DNA from: Pseudomonadota bacterium
GTDB lineage: Bacteria; Pseudomonadota; Alphaproteobacteria; Acetobacterales; Acetobacteraceae
Assembly: GCA_021809435.1 (NCBI GenBank)
Contig: JAKBAD010000002.1
Span: 542,836 to 606,835 of the forward strand
Direction: 5' to 3'
Length of the DNA stretch: 64,000 nt
Of this stretch, positions 46,572 to 53,328 are shown in pieces. Below the pieces are notes generated by a model. That model saw only the letters and a list, made by a program, of their open reading frames with translations, was not told the origin of the DNA and ran no database searches. A program made the translations under genes and the position numbers. Each line of letters begins with the position of its first letter. The first letter of the stretch is position 1.

Positions 46572-47855
46572 ATGACGGACGTAACCTTTACCAGCCTGGG
46601 GCTGGCTTCACCGATTTTGGGCGCGCTGAAGGCCGCCGGGTTTGAAAAACCCACCCCCATTCAGGCGGGCGCCATTCCGCACGGGCTGGTGGGCAAGGAT
46701 GTGCTGGGTCTGGCCCAGACCGGCACCGGCAAGACCGCGGCGTTTTTGCTGCCCATGCTGCACCACATGGCCGGCCAGAAGCTGCATGGCCATAAATTTT
46801 CCACCCGGGCGCTGATTTTGGCCCCCACCCGCGAGCTGGCGCAGCAGATTGAGCAGGAGGCGCGTAAATTCGCCGCCGGGCTGGGTTTGCGCGTGGTGCT
46901 GATTGTGGGCGGTGTGGGGCGCAGCCCGCAGGTGCAGCGCATGTCGCGCGGGGCCGATATTGTGGTGGGCTGCCCCGGCCGTGTGCTGGATTTGATGAAC
47001 ACGCGCGAGCTGCTGATCGATCATTGCCAGTTCTTTGTGCTCGATGAGGCGGACCGGATGCTCGATCTGGGCTTTATGCCCGACATCAGGAAGATTGTGC
47101 ACAAGCTGCCCAGCCGCCGGCAATCGGCCTTGTTCTCGGCCACCATGCCCGGCGAAATCGCCAAGCTGGCCGAGGGGCTGCTGCATGAGCCGGTGAAGGT
47201 GGCGGTGGCCGCCGTGGCTTCCACCCCTAAGCGCATTGAGCAGAGCGTGCATTTTGTGGAAGGCGCCGCCAAGCGGACCTTGCTGGTGGAGCTGATTCGG
47301 GCGCCTTCAGTGGAGCGGGCGATTGTGTTCACGCGCACCAAGCGCGGCGCCGACCGGGTGGCCGTGCATTTGCGCGCGCAGGGCATTGAGGCCGTGGCGC
47401 TGCATGGCGATATGGGCCAGGGCGCGCGGGTGAAGTCTATGGAGGCGTTTCGCTGCGGCGATTCGCGCGTGCTGGTGGCCACCGATATCGCGGCGCGCGG
47501 CATCGATGTGAACGGCGTTTCGCATGTGTTCAATTTCGAGCTGCCCAATGAGGCGGAGTCTTATGTGCACCGCATTGGCCGCACGGCGCGCAATGGCGCG
47601 GAAGGCGTGGCGGTGGCGTTTTGCGATGCCACGGAACTCACCTATCTGACCCAGATTGAGAAGCTGACCGGCGTGAAGATGAAGGTGGCCGGCGGCGTGC
47701 GCCCGGCCCAGGCGCTGCCAGTGAAAAAGCCGCCAAAACACCCGGCCATGGTGGTGCGCAAGGTGAAGGAGAACAAGCCCGGCGCGGCCAAACCCGCCGC
47801 CAAGAGCGCCAAGCCCCGGCGGGCGCAATATGGCGAGAAACGCAAGGCGGCGTGA
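46572..47855 (+). CDS. DEAD-box RNA helicase (RhlE-like)
   Basis: RNA helicase of 427 residues. Motifs: PTPIQAGAIP (Q motif), AQTGTGKT, APTRELAQQ, DEADRMLDLGF, FSATMP, and HRIGRTARNG. Lys/Pro-rich C-terminal tail of about 60 residues. ATG 46572 is chosen because the frame before it runs through a hairpin. It may be cold-regulated through the hairpin (inference). Confidence 0.94.
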   Translation: MTDVTFTSLGLASPILGALKAAGFEKPTPIQAGAIPHGLVGKDVLGLAQTGTGKTAAFLLPMLHHMAGQKLHGHKFSTRALILAPTRELAQQIEQEARKFAAGLGLRVVLIVGGVGRSPQVQRMSRGADIVVGCPGRVLDLMNTRELLIDHCQFFVLDEADRMLDLGFMPDIRKIVHKLPSRRQSALFSATMPGEIAKLAEGLLHEPVKVAVAAVASTPKRIEQSVHFVEGAAKRTLLVELIRAPSVERAIVFTRTKRGADRVAVHLRAQGIEAVALHGDMGQGARVKSMEAFRCGDSRVLVATDIAARGIDVNGVSHVFNFELPNEAESYVHRIGRTARNGAEGVAVAFCDATELTYLTQIEKLTGVKMKVAGGVRPAQALPVKKPPKHPAMVVRKVKENKPGAAKPAAKSAKPRRAQYGEKRKAA

Positions 47856-47872
47856 GACTGACAACCCGGAGC

Positions 47873-48412
47873 TCAAAAGCTCCGGGTTTTTTGTTCAGTG
47901 GCGATGACGTGCAGCGGCAGGTCGTGCTCATCGGGGGGGATGTGTGGCACCTGTTGGGCGGCGTAGGCGATGCCGATGCGGAGCGCGTGGGGATGCTGGG
48001 CGAAGGTGCGGTCGTAATAGCCGGCGCCGAAGCCCAGGCGGTTGCCTTGATCGTCGAAGGCGACGAGGGGGGTGAGGATGATGGTGGGGGTGAGCGGCGC
48101 GGTGAGCGGGTGCTGGGTGCCAAAGCGCCCGGTGGTGAGCGGCACATGCGGGGCCCAGGCGCGAAAGATGAGCGGGTGGCCCTTGGGCGGGGTTTCGGGC
48201 AGGCAAAGCTGATGGCCGCGCCCGTGCAGGGCGTGCAGCAGGGGCAGGATGTCGATTTCGCCGGGCAGCGGGATATAGCCGGCGATGATGGCGCGCTCGG
48301 GGAGGATGTTGGCGGCCAGCAAATGTGTGGCCAGCGCGTGGCCGAGCGTGGGGTCGAGCGTTTGGCGCAGCGCTTTCATGCGGGCGCGGAGGCTTTGCTT
48401 GCTCTCGGTCAC
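47873..48412 (-). CDS. 5-formyltetrahydrofolate cyclo-ligase
   Basis: Converts 5-formyl-THF to 5,10-methenyl-THF (179 residues). It has ATHLLAANILPERAIIAGYIPLPGEIDILPLL and RLGFGAGYYDRTFA, the phosphate/ATP-site motif of the family. GTG 48412 follows GAGGCGGG; a longer TTG start at 48454 would run into a repeat. In many bacteria this gene neighbours 6S RNA; here it does not. Confidence 0.9.
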   Translation of the reverse strand: MTESKQSLRARMKALRQTLDPTLGHALATHLLAANILPERAIIAGYIPLPGEIDILPLLHALHGRGHQLCLPETPPKGHPLIFRAWAPHVPLTTGRFGTQHPLTAPLTPTIILTPLVAFDDQGNRLGFGAGYYDRTFAQHPHALRIGIAYAAQQVPHIPPDEHDLPLHVIATEQKTRSF

Positions 48413-48457
48413 GCCCGCCTCTGGCTTGCTGGGCAAGAGTGGGCAGCGCCCCAAGGA

Positions 48458-48498
48458 TTAAAAATTTTTTGGGGCGCCTTTTTTATAAAAAAGGCGCG
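48458..48498 (+). repeat. AAGTTTTTTGGG-family hairpin (plus reading)
   Basis: AAAATTTTTTGGGGCGCCTT... with GGCGCC/GGCGC arms. It reads + between two minus-strand genes, so it is not in a terminator position. Confidence 0.55.
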
Positions 48499-48502
48499 TG
48501 AG

Positions 48503-48546
48503 GTGGGGCGTTTTTGAAAAAACGCCCCACACCCCCAAAAACTTTT
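48503..48546 (-). terminator. Terminator after the MotB-like gene (AAGTTTTTTGGG family)
   Basis: Stem GTGGGGCG/CGCCCCAC with T5 and A6 inside; flank CCCCCAAAAACTTTT reads AAAAGTTTTTGGGGG on the minus strand, right after the MotB-like stop. Confidence 0.75.
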
Positions 48547-48564
48547 ATATTGTTTTTTCATGAC

Positions 48565-49710
48565 TCAGGGCGTGGTGAGGCGGAATTCGATGCGGCGGTT
48601 CTGGGCGTAATCGGCCTGGGTGGTGCCCTGGGCGATGGGGTTGTTCGAGCCCAGGCCGGAGGCCGCCAGATATTGCTCCGGCACGCCATCGGCGATCAGC
48701 TGATCGAGCACGGCCAGCGCGCGGGCGGTGGAGAGGTCGAAATTCGATTTATACGGCCCGCCATTGATCGGCTGGGCGTCGGCATAGCCATCGACCGAGA
48801 GGACCCAATTGACGTTGGGGGGGATTTTGGTGGCGATTTGCTTGATGGCGGTGGCGACATCGGCGATCTCGGCCTGACCGGCAGGGGTGATGGTGGCCTC
48901 ATCGACGGGAAACAGCACGTCGGATTCGAACACGAAGCGGTCGCCCACCACTTTGATATTGGGCTCGCCTTTCAGGCTCTCGGACAAGGCGCGGAAGAAA
49001 TCGCTCTGATATTGCTGCAGCTCCTCGACCTTGCGGGCCAGCGCCTCGTTGAGCTGTTTGCCGAGATCGGTGATCTGGACCTTATCGGCGGCGTCGGCGG
49101 TTTGGGCGGCGTCGAGGGCGGTTTGCAGGGCGGCGAGCTGGGCGCGCAGCGCGGCGAGCTGCTGGTTGAGCAGGGTGATCTGCGCCTCATCCTGGGCGTT
49201 GAGTTTTTGCTGGGCGGCGAGCTGGGTTTTGGCGGTGGCCAGGGCGGTTTGCACATCGGGCGTGCCGGCGACCGCGACCATTTGCGCTTGCAGGGCGGCC
49301 AGCCGGGCGGCGGCGGCGGCGGATTGGGTTTGAGCGTCGGAGAGTTGGGATTGCAGGGTTTTTTGCTGGTCCTGCAAGGTGGTGAGCTGGCCGCTGGAGG
49401 TGGCGAGCTGGGCGGTGAGGCTGGCATTGGCCGATTGGGCGGAGGCCAGCTGGGCGTTGAGGGCGGCCAGCTCCTGGCTGAGTGTCGCGTCCTTGCTGGT
49501 TTCCATCGAGAGGGAGGAGGTCAGCTCGGCGATTTGTTCTTTCAGCGTGGTAATGGTGTTGTTCGAGCCGGTGAGGGCGGCGGAGAGAAACGCCTCGGCC
49601 AGCACGAACACCAGCAGCACGAAGATGGTGACCATGAGCAGGGTGGAGAGCGCATCCACATAGCCGGGCCAGGCCTCCAACCCGTTGCCTGCCGCGCGCT
49701 TGCTTCTCAT
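48565..49710 (-). CDS. MotB/ZorB-like OmpA-domain stator protein
   Basis: A protein of 381 residues. Short cytoplasmic N terminus, one TM helix GYVDALSTLLMVTIFVLLVFVLA with Asp19 in the position of the MotB proton-binding Asp, then an Ala/Gln/Leu-rich periplasmic coiled coil (about 45-240), then an OmpA peptidoglycan-binding domain (NFDLSTARALAVL, NRRIEFRL). It overlaps the MotA-like gene by 4 bp. It is not a flagellar MotB by context, since no flagellar gene is near. Confidence 0.88.
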   Translation of the reverse strand: MRSKRAAGNGLEAWPGYVDALSTLLMVTIFVLLVFVLAEAFLSAALTGSNNTITTLKEQIAELTSSLSMETSKDATLSQELAALNAQLASAQSANASLTAQLATSSGQLTTLQDQQKTLQSQLSDAQTQSAAAAARLAALQAQMVAVAGTPDVQTALATAKTQLAAQQKLNAQDEAQITLLNQQLAALRAQLAALQTALDAAQTADAADKVQITDLGKQLNEALARKVEELQQYQSDFFRALSESLKGEPNIKVVGDRFVFESDVLFPVDEATITPAGQAEIADVATAIKQIATKIPPNVNWVLSVDGYADAQPINGGPYKSNFDLSTARALAVLDQLIADGVPEQYLAASGLGSNNPIAQGTTQADYAQNRRIEFRLTTP

Positions 49711-50843
49711 GGGCGGGAATTATCGGCCAGCGAGGCCAGGGTGCGGGTGAGGAGCTTGATGTCTGAGCGCAGCTCGGACAGGCCTTGCGACCGGCCCTGC
49801 TCGCTCTCGGCCACCAGACGCTGGAGCAGCAGCTCGAGATTGCGCAGATGGGCACGGCTGACATCATCGCCGCGCCCATCTGAGAGTTTTTGCAGCACCG
49901 GCGCCAGCGCCACCTGGTTGGCGGCCAGGCGCTCCATGAGCTGCTGGTTGACATGCAGCGTGTCGGCCAGAAGGCTGAGCCGCTCGGCCATGTTGATGAG
50001 CGCGGCGTTGCTTTGCGCGCGCCCATCCTCGCCGCGCGAGATCAGGCGTTGCAGGGCTTCCATGTTCTCGGCGGTTTGCTCGAGCAGGGCCTGGACATAG
50101 ACCGGCACGCTGCCTTCGCCATCGCCGGTGAGGGCGCCGGTGGCAAGCCGCGTGAGCCCGGCCAGCCATTCCTCCAGCTCGTTGAAGAAGCGGTTCATGG
50201 CCTGACCGGCCGTGAGGTCGAGGAAGCCCAGGATGAGCGCGCCCGAGAGACCGAACATGGATGAGGAAAACGCCGTGCCCATGCCCGCCAGCGGCCCGGC
50301 CAGGCCCGCCTTGAGCTGGGCGAACATGCCGTTCACGTCGCCGCCCGCGAGCGTCATGCCGTTGATGACCTCGGCCACCGAGGAGACGGTGCGCAGCAGG
50401 CCCCAGAACGTGCCGAGCAGGCCCAGAAAGATCATTACCCCGGTGGTGTAGCGCGACAGCTCGCGGCTTTCATCGAGGCGCGAGGAAATGCCATCGAGCA
50501 GGGTGCGCATGGCGGTGCCCGAGAGGGTGATGCGGCGCTCGCCATCCGCCCGGCCCTGGAGCATGCGCGCCATGGGCGCGAGCAGCACGGGGGCGACCGA
50601 TTGCTCCAGCCGCTCCTGGCGGTGGCGGCGGAATTCATCGACCCACAGCACCTCGGGGTAGAGGCGCTGGACTTGCCGGATGTTCCAGAACACGCCGAAC
50701 AGCTCGACCGCCACGATGACGCTGTTGACCACCGGGTTGGCCATGTAAAACCGCGCCAGCTGCGGCGAGACCAGGGCGGCGATGCCGTAAACCGCGACAC
50801 AGAACAGCACCATGCGGAGCAGATAATTGGTGGGCTTGGTCAT
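49707..50843 (-). CDS. MotA/TolQ/ExbB-like (ZorA-like) proton channel subunit
   Basis: A protein of 378 residues. Two N-terminal helices (about 8-26, 35-55), then a cytoplasmic loop, then the two MotA-type helices GVMIFLGLLGTFWGLLRTVSS and GMGTAFSSSMFGLSGALILGFL. A helical cytoplasmic tail of about 140 residues follows, longer than in ExbB and more like ZorA. Encoded with the MotB-like protein, it should form a proton-driven channel anchored to peptidoglycan. Confidence 0.86.
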   Translation of the reverse strand: MTKPTNYLLRMVLFCVAVYGIAALVSPQLARFYMANPVVNSVIVAVELFGVFWNIRQVQRLYPEVLWVDEFRRHRQERLEQSVAPVLLAPMARMLQGRADGERRITLSGTAMRTLLDGISSRLDESRELSRYTTGVMIFLGLLGTFWGLLRTVSSVAEVINGMTLAGGDVNGMFAQLKAGLAGPLAGMGTAFSSSMFGLSGALILGFLDLTAGQAMNRFFNELEEWLAGLTRLATGALTGDGEGSVPVYVQALLEQTAENMEALQRLISRGEDGRAQSNAALINMAERLSLLADTLHVNQQLMERLAANQVALAPVLQKLSDGRGDDVSRAHLRNLELLLQRLVAESEQGRSQGLSELRSDIKLLTRTLASLADNSRP

Positions 50844-50852
50844 TGATGTGCT

Positions 50853-51455
50853 TCAGCCTCCGACCGAAACGGTGTCGTCGTCAGCGGGCGTGGGCGCGGG
50901 GCCCAGGGCACGCGGGATGATGTTGGCCGCCGGAACGCCGCAGGCCTCGAGCGCGGCCTGCACGGCCTGGGCACGCGCGAGCGAGAGGCGCATGGCGGCG
51001 GAAGGGGCGCTGCCCGTGAGCGGCGCATGGGCGCTGATGGTGAGGCGGACCTTGGCCTGGCAATAAGGCGCGAGGGCCTGAGCGGCACTGTCCGGCAGGG
51101 CGGCGCTTTGGGGCGCGAAGCTGAGCCGCAGAGGCTGGGGCGGCAGGAAGGAGGTGGGCGCCGGGGCGGGTGCCGCCAGGGGGCGAGCCGCCGGAGGCTG
51201 AGCCGCCGGGGCGGCTTTAACCCCCATGGCGGCGGGCCGGGCGGTTTTGGGCCGGGCCGCGGGCCGGGGGGCCATGATGTGGGGCGGCGCGGCGGCGGGG
51301 CGGGGCGGCGGGGCGGGCGGCTGGCCGGCGAGCTGGGCCAGCGCCGCCGGATTCAGCGCCACCGTGTTCAGCACCGCCGTGTTCAACGCGGCCTGGGCGC
51401 GCGCCGCGCCCGGCAGCAGGCTGGCAAGCAGGAAAAAGAGGGGAAAAGGTCTCAC
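50853..51455 (-). CDS. Secreted Pro/Ala-rich protein with degenerate OmpA-like domain
   Basis: A protein of 200 residues: signal peptide MRPFPLFFLLASLLPGAARA, repeats ALNTAVLNTVALNPA, a Pro/Ala linker (about 45-115), and a C-terminal region with FAPQSAALPDSAAQALAPY and RLSLARAQAVQAALEACGV that matches the OmpA fold. It is the third gene of a minus-strand operon (10 bp before the MotA-like start), so it may be a periplasmic partner of the channel. GTG start. Confidence 0.7.
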   Translation of the reverse strand: MRPFPLFFLLASLLPGAARAQAALNTAVLNTVALNPAALAQLAGQPPAPPPRPAAAPPHIMAPRPAARPKTARPAAMGVKAAPAAQPPAARPLAAPAPAPTSFLPPQPLRLSFAPQSAALPDSAAQALAPYCQAKVRLTISAHAPLTGSAPSAAMRLSLARAQAVQAALEACGVPAANIIPRALGPAPTPADDDTVSVGG

Positions 51456-51470
51456 AATGAGACCTTAACC

Positions 51471-52298
51471 TTAACCCTTGGAGGCCGCCAGACCGTCTTG
51501 CACCACTTCGAGCAGTTTGGGGTGCAGGTGCGGGTTGGCCGCGATGACGGTGTTGGCGATGTTGTCCTTGCCGGTGGCGTCGGTGGCGTAGCCGCCAGCC
51601 TCGCGCACGATGAGCATGCCGGCCGCGATGTCCCACGGGTGGATGCCGGTTTCCCAGTAGCCATCATAGCGCCCGGCCGCGACCCAGGCGAGGTCGAGCG
51701 CGGCGGAGCCGAAGCGGCGGATGCCCGCGACCTGGGGCATGAGCTGGCCAAGCGTGCGCGCGAAGGACAGGCGCGCGGGCGCGGCCGACACGGCGAAGGG
51801 AATGCCGGTGGCGAACAGCGCGTCCTTGAGATCACGCCGGGCGGAGACGCGCAGGCGCTTGTCGTTGAGATAGGCGCCCATGCCCTTCTCGGCCCAGAAC
51901 AGCTCGCCATTCACCGGCGAATAGACCACCGCCGCCTGAATCTCGGAGCCGCCATCGGGCAGGCGCTTCTCGAGCGCGATGGAAATGGCCCAGTGCGGAA
52001 TGCCATGCAGGAAGTTGGTGGTGCCATCAAGCGGGTCAACCACCCAGCGCCAGGCCCATTTATCGGACCCCGAGGCGCCCGATTCCTCCATCAGCAAGGC
52101 ATAGCCGGGACGGGCCTTTTCCAAATCTTCACGCAAAGACTGCTCGGCCCGCATGTCGGCCTGGCTGACGAAGTCACCCGGGCCCTTCATGGAGACCTGA
52201 AGATTCTCAACCTCGAGAAAATCCCGCAGCAAACGCTTGGCCGCGCGGTTGGCGGCGGCGTGCATCACGGTCATGTGCGGAGAAAGACGCGGCATCAT
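51471..52298 (-). CDS. Inositol monophosphatase family protein (SuhB-like)
   Basis: A Mg2+-dependent phosphatase of 275 residues. Motif set: GDFVSQADMRAE, LLMEESG, VDPLDGTTNFLHG, GSAALDLAWVAAGRYDGYWE and HPWDIAAG. ATG 52298 is 9 bp from AGGAG; TTG 52304 is too close. It is the first gene of the operon that continues with the OmpA-like, MotA-like and MotB-like genes. Confidence 0.93.
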   Translation of the reverse strand: MMPRLSPHMTVMHAAANRAAKRLLRDFLEVENLQVSMKGPGDFVSQADMRAEQSLREDLEKARPGYALLMEESGASGSDKWAWRWVVDPLDGTTNFLHGIPHWAISIALEKRLPDGGSEIQAAVVYSPVNGELFWAEKGMGAYLNDKRLRVSARRDLKDALFATGIPFAVSAAPARLSFARTLGQLMPQVAGIRRFGSAALDLAWVAAGRYDGYWETGIHPWDIAAGMLIVREAGGYATDATGKDNIANTVIAANPHLHPKLLEVVQDGLAASKG

Positions 52299-52329
52299 GG
52301 GCAAGTGCTCCTAAGGCTGGGCCGGTGCC

Positions 52330-52497
52330 CCAGGGGGACGCTGTCCCCCTGGAACCCCCTGCCAAGGGCCGTGAGGCCCTTGGAACCCAGGCGGCCTGTT
52401 TGGGGTACCCCACAAGGGGGTACCCCAAACAGGCCGATGATTGAGGTCCAGGGGCTCGGCCCCTGGTGGGGGGTGCAGGGGGGCAAAGCCCACCTGC
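52330..52497. repeat. Array of five perfect or near-perfect hairpins
   Basis: In 168 bp between suhB-like and efp: 52330-52352 (10-bp stem), 52362-52383 (9-bp), 52392-52436 (20-bp stem, includes GGGGTACCCC twice), 52448-52466 (8-bp), 52475-52497 (10 bp, one mismatch). None has a T run. Likely a palindromic-unit cluster. Confidence 0.85.
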
Positions 52498-52505
52498 GGC
52501 ATCGT

Positions 52506-53072
52506 TCAGCCCTTGGCGCGTTCCACGTAGCTGGCGTCTTCGGTGCGCACGACGATACGTTCGCCGGCTTCGATGAAGGGCGGCACGAGGGTTTTGACGC
52601 CGTTGGAGAGTTTGGCGGGTTTATAGGAGGACGAGGCGGTTTGGCCTTTGACGACGGGGTCGGCCTCGACCACTTCGAGGGTGACGTTGGGCGGCAGGGT
52701 GATGCCGACCGGGTCGCCTTCGACGAGGGCGACGGAGACTTCCATGTTATCTTGCAGGAAGGGGGCGCTATCGCCGAGGATGGCGACGGGGACCATGAAC
52801 TGCTCGAAGGTTTCGGGATCCATGAGCACGAGGTTTTCGCCGTCGGTGTAGGAATAGGTGTAGTCGCGGTCCTCGGTGGTCAGGCGTTCGACGGTATCGG
52901 CGGTGCGCCAGCGCTCATTGGTTTTGTTGCCGGTTTTGAGGTTGCGCATCTCGACCTGGATGAAGGCGCCGCCTTTGCCCGGGGTGATGATTTGCTGCTT
53001 GAGCACGGTCCAGCGCTGGCCTTCATGTTCGATGACCTGGCCGGCGCGGATGAGGTTAGCCTGCTGCTTCAT
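52506..53072 (-). CDS. efp: Elongation factor P
   Basis: A translation factor of 188 residues that rescues ribosomes stalled at polyproline. It begins MKQQANLIRAGQVIEHEG; the modified Lys is Lys33 in TPGKGGAF. The KOW, OB-fold and C-terminal domains are complete. The window also has epmA and epmB, so beta-lysylation is expected. ATG 53072 is chosen over the longer frame. It ends 9 bp before the hairpin array. Confidence 0.96.
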   Translation of the reverse strand: MKQQANLIRAGQVIEHEGQRWTVLKQQIITPGKGGAFIQVEMRNLKTGNKTNERWRTADTVERLTTEDRDYTYSYTDGENLVLMDPETFEQFMVPVAILGDSAPFLQDNMEVSVALVEGDPVGITLPPNVTLEVVEADPVVKGQTASSSYKPAKLSNGVKTLVPPFIEAGERIVVRTEDASYVERAKG

Positions 53073-53213
53073 GGGATTCTCTGCGGATTGAGGACTGAAT
53101 GATCGTGGCGGGGAATTACGCCGCCTTTGGGCACGGCGCAAGCCTGAGCGCGGTTTTGCGGGGCGCGGCGGCGCGGTGGGGCGGCGAGATGGTTAACGGG
53201 AAAACCACAATTG

Positions 53214-53252
53214 GGGTGGAATTGGCCGGGGAGATTAATGGCCAATTCACCT
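53214..53252. promoter_or_regulatory. Large inverted repeat between efp and the autotransporter gene
   Basis: GGTGGAATTGGCC and GGCCAATTCACC (one bulge) with a 12-bp spacer. Candidate operator in a divergent promoter region; the gap 53073-53328 has no gene. Confidence 0.5.
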
Positions 53253-53262
53253 TTGGGGCGTA

Positions 53263-53327
53263 GCTGTAAGCCATTCTGTAGTCGTTTTCGGGCCGCAAAA
53301 GCGGTTCGGCCCCAAGGACTTTACAGC
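53263..53327 (+). promoter_or_regulatory. Structured leader of the autotransporter gene
   Basis: GCTGTAA (53263-53269) can pair with TTACAGC (53321-53327), ending one base before the ATG, and encloses GGGCCG/CGGCCC (53290-53312). The AAGGA site lies inside. Confidence 0.45.
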
Positions 53328-53328
53328 C

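Noticed and set aside
49707..49710. Flagellar motA/motB
   Set aside because: No flagellar genes nearby; the MotA-like protein has a long helical tail and the MotB-like one a long coiled coil, unlike flagellar stators.
48565..50843. Call of a full Zorya defence system
   Set aside because: Only the ZorAB-like pair is present; no ZorC, ZorD or ZorE is found on either side.
52330..52497. CRISPR array
   Set aside because: The units are different palindromes, not direct repeats with spacers, and no cas gene is present.
51027..53102. 691-codon plus frame spanning three minus-strand genes and the hairpin array
   Set aside because: It runs through suhB-like, efp and a repeat array, with no motif; an effect of GC-rich sequence.
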